From NCBI GenBank assembly GCA_029821235.1, contig JALGTT010000089.1, positions 1 through 6,830 on the forward strand: a stretch of 6,830 bases of DNA, given 5' to 3'. The DNA comes from Candidatus Hebobacteria bacterium. GTDB taxonomy: Bacteria; Armatimonadota; Hebobacteria; Hebobacterales; Hebobacteraceae. Of this stretch, positions 4,692 to 6,830 are shown piece after piece. The position numbers and the translations under genes were made by a program. Under the pieces are notes generated by a model. That model saw only the letters and a list, made by a program, of their open reading frames with translations. It was not told the origin of the DNA and ran no database searches. Position 1 is the stretch's first letter. Each line of letters opens with the position of its first letter.

Positions 4692-6074
4692 GTGAGCACA
4701 CCCCTGTTGGAGCGCGTGCCTCCCAAGAACGAAGAGGCGGAACAGGCCACCCTCGGCGCCATGCTCATGGAGCGGGAGGCGATCGCCCGTGTGGTCGACC
4801 TCCTGGATCCGGAGGACTTCTACAGCCCTCAGCACCAACTGCTCTATCGCGCCATCGTTGACCTGTTCAACGACGGGGAACCCGTTGACCTGGTCACCGT
4901 GCAGGCGCGTCTCCAGGACCGCGGCCAACTCGAACAGGTGGGCGGCACCGACTACCTGGTCGCCCTCCAGGAGGCCGCGCCCACGGCGGCCGCGGTCAAC
5001 CACTACGCCCGCATCGTGCGCGCCAAGGCCACCCTGCGCCAACTCATCGCCGCCGGCGGCAAGATCCGCGATCTCGCCCAGGGCGCGGGGGACGAAGATG
5101 TGGAGTCCGTCGTCGACCGGTGCGAGCAGGAGATCTTCTCCGTCGGCGAGCGGACCATCACCCCCGCCTTCACTCCGCTGCGCGATCTCCTCGGCGATAC
5201 CTATGACCGCATCGACGAAATGCAGGAGGAGCACCGGCCCGGCACCGGCCTGCTGAGCGAGTTCAACGACCTGGACGGCTATACGTCGGGGTTTCAGAAC
5301 TCGGACCTCATCGTGCTCGCGGCCCGGCCTTCCATGGGGAAGACCGCGCTGGCGCTGAACATCGCGGTGAACATCGCGCGGAATCAGGGCAAGCGGGTGG
5401 CCGTCTTCAGCCTGGAGATGGCCAAGGAACAACTCGCCCTCCGCATCTTGTGCTCCGAGGCGGGCGTGAACCAGCACAATGTGCGGCAGGGATATGTGGA
5501 CCGGGGAGACATGGACCGCATCGCCCGCGCCGCCAGCGACCTGTACAAGGCCCCCATCTTCTTCGACGACTCGCCCAGCATGAACGTACTCCAGATGCGG
5601 GGCAAGGCGCGCCGGCTGCGCGCCGATCAGGGGCTGGATTGCATCATCGTGGACTACCTCCAACTCGTGTCCGGCTACGGCCGGTTCGAAAACCGCAACC
5701 AGGAGATCTCCCAGGTGGCGCGCTCCCTCAAGGCGCTGGCCCGCGAGCTCAAGGTGCCGGTGATCGCCTGCTCCCAGCTCAGCCGCGCGGTCGAATCGCG
5801 CGGATCCCCCCGCCGCCCCCTGCTCTCCGATCTCAGGGAAAGCGGCTCCATCGAGCAGGAGGCGGATCTCGTCCTCTTTCTCTATCGCCCCTCCTACTAC
5901 GGGGAGCAGGAACTGCGCGCCGCCGGCTATCTGGAAACCGATCGGCATATCGCAGAGGTGATCGTCGCCAAGCACCGCAACGGCCCCACCGGCACCGCGC
6001 GGCTCGCCTGGCTCGACGAGTTCGTTCGCTTCGACAATCTCGAGGAGCGGTTCATTCCTCCCGAGGAGACCTGA
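4692..6074 (+). CDS. dnaB: Replicative DNA helicase DnaB
   Basis: DnaB is the hexameric 5'-3' helicase that unwinds the chromosomal fork and recruits primase. The chosen GTG start (4692) has AGGAG (4678-4682) 9 bases upstream and gives 460 residues, normal for the family. An in-frame ATG at 4647 would add 15 unconserved residues. The N-terminal domain begins PPKNEEAEQATLGAMLM and has FYSPQHQLLYRAI. The RecA-like domain has Walker A ARPSMGKT (211-218, Lys217), SLEMAKEQLALRIL, Walker B CIIVDYLQL (317-325, Asp321), ACSQLSRAVESR (359-370), the DNA-loop region LLSDLRESGSIEQEADLVL, and KHRNGPTG (427-434) with the probable arginine finger Arg429. There is no intein or insertion. It follows rplI as in many bacteria, and the next ATG starts one base after its stop. 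Confidence 0.97.
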   Translation: MSTPLLERVPPKNEEAEQATLGAMLMEREAIARVVDLLDPEDFYSPQHQLLYRAIVDLFNDGEPVDLVTVQARLQDRGQLEQVGGTDYLVALQEAAPTAAAVNHYARIVRAKATLRQLIAAGGKIRDLAQGAGDEDVESVVDRCEQEIFSVGERTITPAFTPLRDLLGDTYDRIDEMQEEHRPGTGLLSEFNDLDGYTSGFQNSDLIVLAARPSMGKTALALNIAVNIARNQGKRVAVFSLEMAKEQLALRILCSEAGVNQHNVRQGYVDRGDMDRIARAASDLYKAPIFFDDSPSMNVLQMRGKARRLRADQGLDCIIVDYLQLVSGYGRFENRNQEISQVARSLKALARELKVPVIACSQLSRAVESRGSPRRPLLSDLRESGSIEQEADLVLFLYRPSYYGEQELRAAGYLETDRHIAEVIVAKHRNGPTGTARLAWLDEFVRFDNLEERFIPPEET

Positions 6075-6075
6075 G

Positions 6076-6510
6076 ATGCTCTCTCCCCAGGTGATCGCCG
6101 GCCTCCTGTTGGTGGCGGGAGTTTCCATGATCGCCGGATGGGCGACGGTCTTCCGCGACCGCTATTACCTCGGTCTGCTGGGGCTGGCCTTCTCGGCCCT
6201 CGCGGGTGCGCTGCTGGCGGGACAGCGCGTGCAGATTGCGGCCGAACTCGGGGCCTCCGAGCCCGGCCTCGTCCTCATCGCCCGCATTCTGTTCGTGATG
6301 TCCAGCGTGCTCGGCCTGGCCGCGCTGGTGGCGGCGGTGTACGAGACCCGGCGCCGGCTGGCCCTGCTCAGGGAGTCCTACCGCGCCGCGGAGGAAGCCT
6401 TGATCGCCATGGCCCAGGCCTCCAGGGAGAGGGGGGAAAGGGGGAAGACCGCCGAGGGAGAGGAGGCCGACGGGGCCGGGGACTCGCAGCACGACGATCA
6501 GCAGCACTGA
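6076..6510 (+). CDS. Three-helix membrane protein with charged cytoplasmic-type tail, function unknown
   Basis: I do not recognise this 144-residue protein. It has three hydrophobic segments: about residues 6-26, 31-49 and 65-88. The third is followed by YETRRRLALLRESYRAAEEAL, a positively charged start of an amphipathic, possibly coiled-coil helix (about 90-116). The end is hydrophilic (SRERGERGKTAEGEEADG, then a His/Asp/Gln-rich terminus). By the positive-inside rule, the arginines after helix 3 put the tail in the cytoplasm. The ATG lies 1 base after the dnaB stop, with GAGGAG (6063-6068) 7 bases upstream and inside the dnaB coding end, so it is very likely translationally coupled to dnaB. 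It is followed after 16 bases by purD. No catalytic motif is visible. Confidence 0.78.
   Translation: MLSPQVIAGLLLVAGVSMIAGWATVFRDRYYLGLLGLAFSALAGALLAGQRVQIAAELGASEPGLVLIARILFVMSSVLGLAALVAAVYETRRRLALLRESYRAAEEALIAMAQASRERGERGKTAEGEEADGAGDSQHDDQQH
6424..6467 (+). repeat. Purine-only/G-run tract inside the membrane protein gene
   Basis: G-runs at 6425-6427, 6431-6436, 6440-6444 and 6456-6458 lie on the coding strand in a stretch that is almost entirely purine. Loops are short between the first three runs. This could form a G-quadruplex in the mRNA or the non-template strand. It encodes the charged tail (SRERGERGK), so it may simply reflect codon choice for Arg, Glu and Gly. Confidence 0.3.
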
Positions 6511-6526
6511 CCGCGCGGAGGAATAG

Positions 6527-6830
6527 ATGTCCGACAAGATCAACATACTGGTGGTGGGTGGCGGAGGCCGGGAGCACGCGCTCGCCTGGAAACTCGCGCA
6601 GAGCCCGCGCGCCGCGCGCGTGTTCTGTGCGCCCGGCAACGCCGGCATCGCGCAGCACGCCGAGTGTGTCCCCGTTTCTCCCTCCGACCTCGATGCTCTC
6701 GCCGGCTTCGCGGAGGAGCGCGATATCGGTCTCACCGTGGTCGGCCCCGAGGCGCCCCTCGCGGAGGGGATCGTGGACCTGTTCCGCGGGCGCGGCCTCC
6801 CCGTTTTCGGGCCCTCCCGCACCGCCGCCC
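6527..6830 (+). CDS. purD: Phosphoribosylamine-glycine ligase, GAR synthetase (partial, 3' end beyond right edge)
   Basis: PurD joins glycine to 5-phosphoribosylamine with ATP in the second step of purine synthesis, and belongs to the ATP-grasp superfamily. The window holds the first 101 codons, which are the N-terminal substrate-binding domain: INILVVGGGGREHALAWKL (the family GxGGREHA signature), APGNAGIA, and LTVVGPEAPLAEGIVD. The ATP-grasp domain is outside the window. The start is ATG 6527, with GGAGGA (6517-6522) only 4 bases upstream, a slightly short but usable spacing. It follows the unknown membrane protein by 16 bases and probably belongs to the rplI-dnaB transcription unit. No purine riboswitch or PurR-type site can fit in that gap. 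Confidence 0.96.
   Translation, partial: MSDKINILVVGGGGREHALAWKLAQSPRAARVFCAPGNAGIAQHAECVPVSPSDLDALAGFAEERDIGLTVVGPEAPLAEGIVDLFRGRGLPVFGPSRTAA

Noticed and set aside
3987..6128. 713-residue minus-strand frame
   Set aside because: It is the antisense shadow of rplI and dnaB, both certain. Long opposite frames are expected at this base composition.
1..6830. CRISPR array, tRNA, rRNA, insertion sequence or attachment site
   Set aside because: No regularly spaced repeats, cloverleaf-like segments, transposase motifs or flanking duplications were seen.

Overview
This is a strongly G+C-rich bacterial window with mostly G or C at third codon positions, frequent GTG starts and clear Shine-Dalgarno sites. 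The host cannot be named with confidence. A secreted carbohydrate-binding protein beside lar, rplI-dnaB and purD genes would fit a deep-branching, polysaccharide-using lineage such as Armatimonadota, but that is a guess. No mobile element, CRISPR array, tRNA or rRNA was seen.

Layout. (1) Positions 1-653, minus strand: the 5' part of a secreted protein with a signal peptide and a CBM-like beta-sandwich, running off the left edge. (2) Positions 654-854: a divergent intergenic region with a perfect-arm inverted repeat next to the ribosome-binding site of the following gene. (3) Positions 855-3861, plus strand: a tightly coupled operon of a ribulose-phosphate 3-epimerase-family gene (broken), larB, larC and a small membrane-anchored protein of unknown role. 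All three junctions are 4-base start/stop overlaps. LarB and LarC are two of the three enzymes that build the nickel-pincer nucleotide (NPN) cofactor. The third (LarE) and any LarA-type racemase are not in the window. (4) Positions 3862-4076: an intergenic region with a tandem pair of DnaA-box-like 9-mers and an overlapping 22-bp imperfect palindrome. (5) Positions 4077-6830, plus strand: rplI (bL9), dnaB (replicative helicase), a three-helix membrane protein of unknown function, and the start of purD.

The two most notable points are these. First, the epimerase gene has lost about 20 codons and its reading frame around position 1214. The N-terminal half now reads in frame through the out-of-frame remainder into larB, so an automatic caller would report a false epimerase-LarB fusion. 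Second, the DnaA-box pair lies directly upstream of the rplI-dnaB unit, suggesting that DnaA controls the helicase gene or that a DnaA-binding locus is here. No clearly new biological system is visible. The lar operon with an epimerase-family gene and an unknown membrane protein is the least conventional part.
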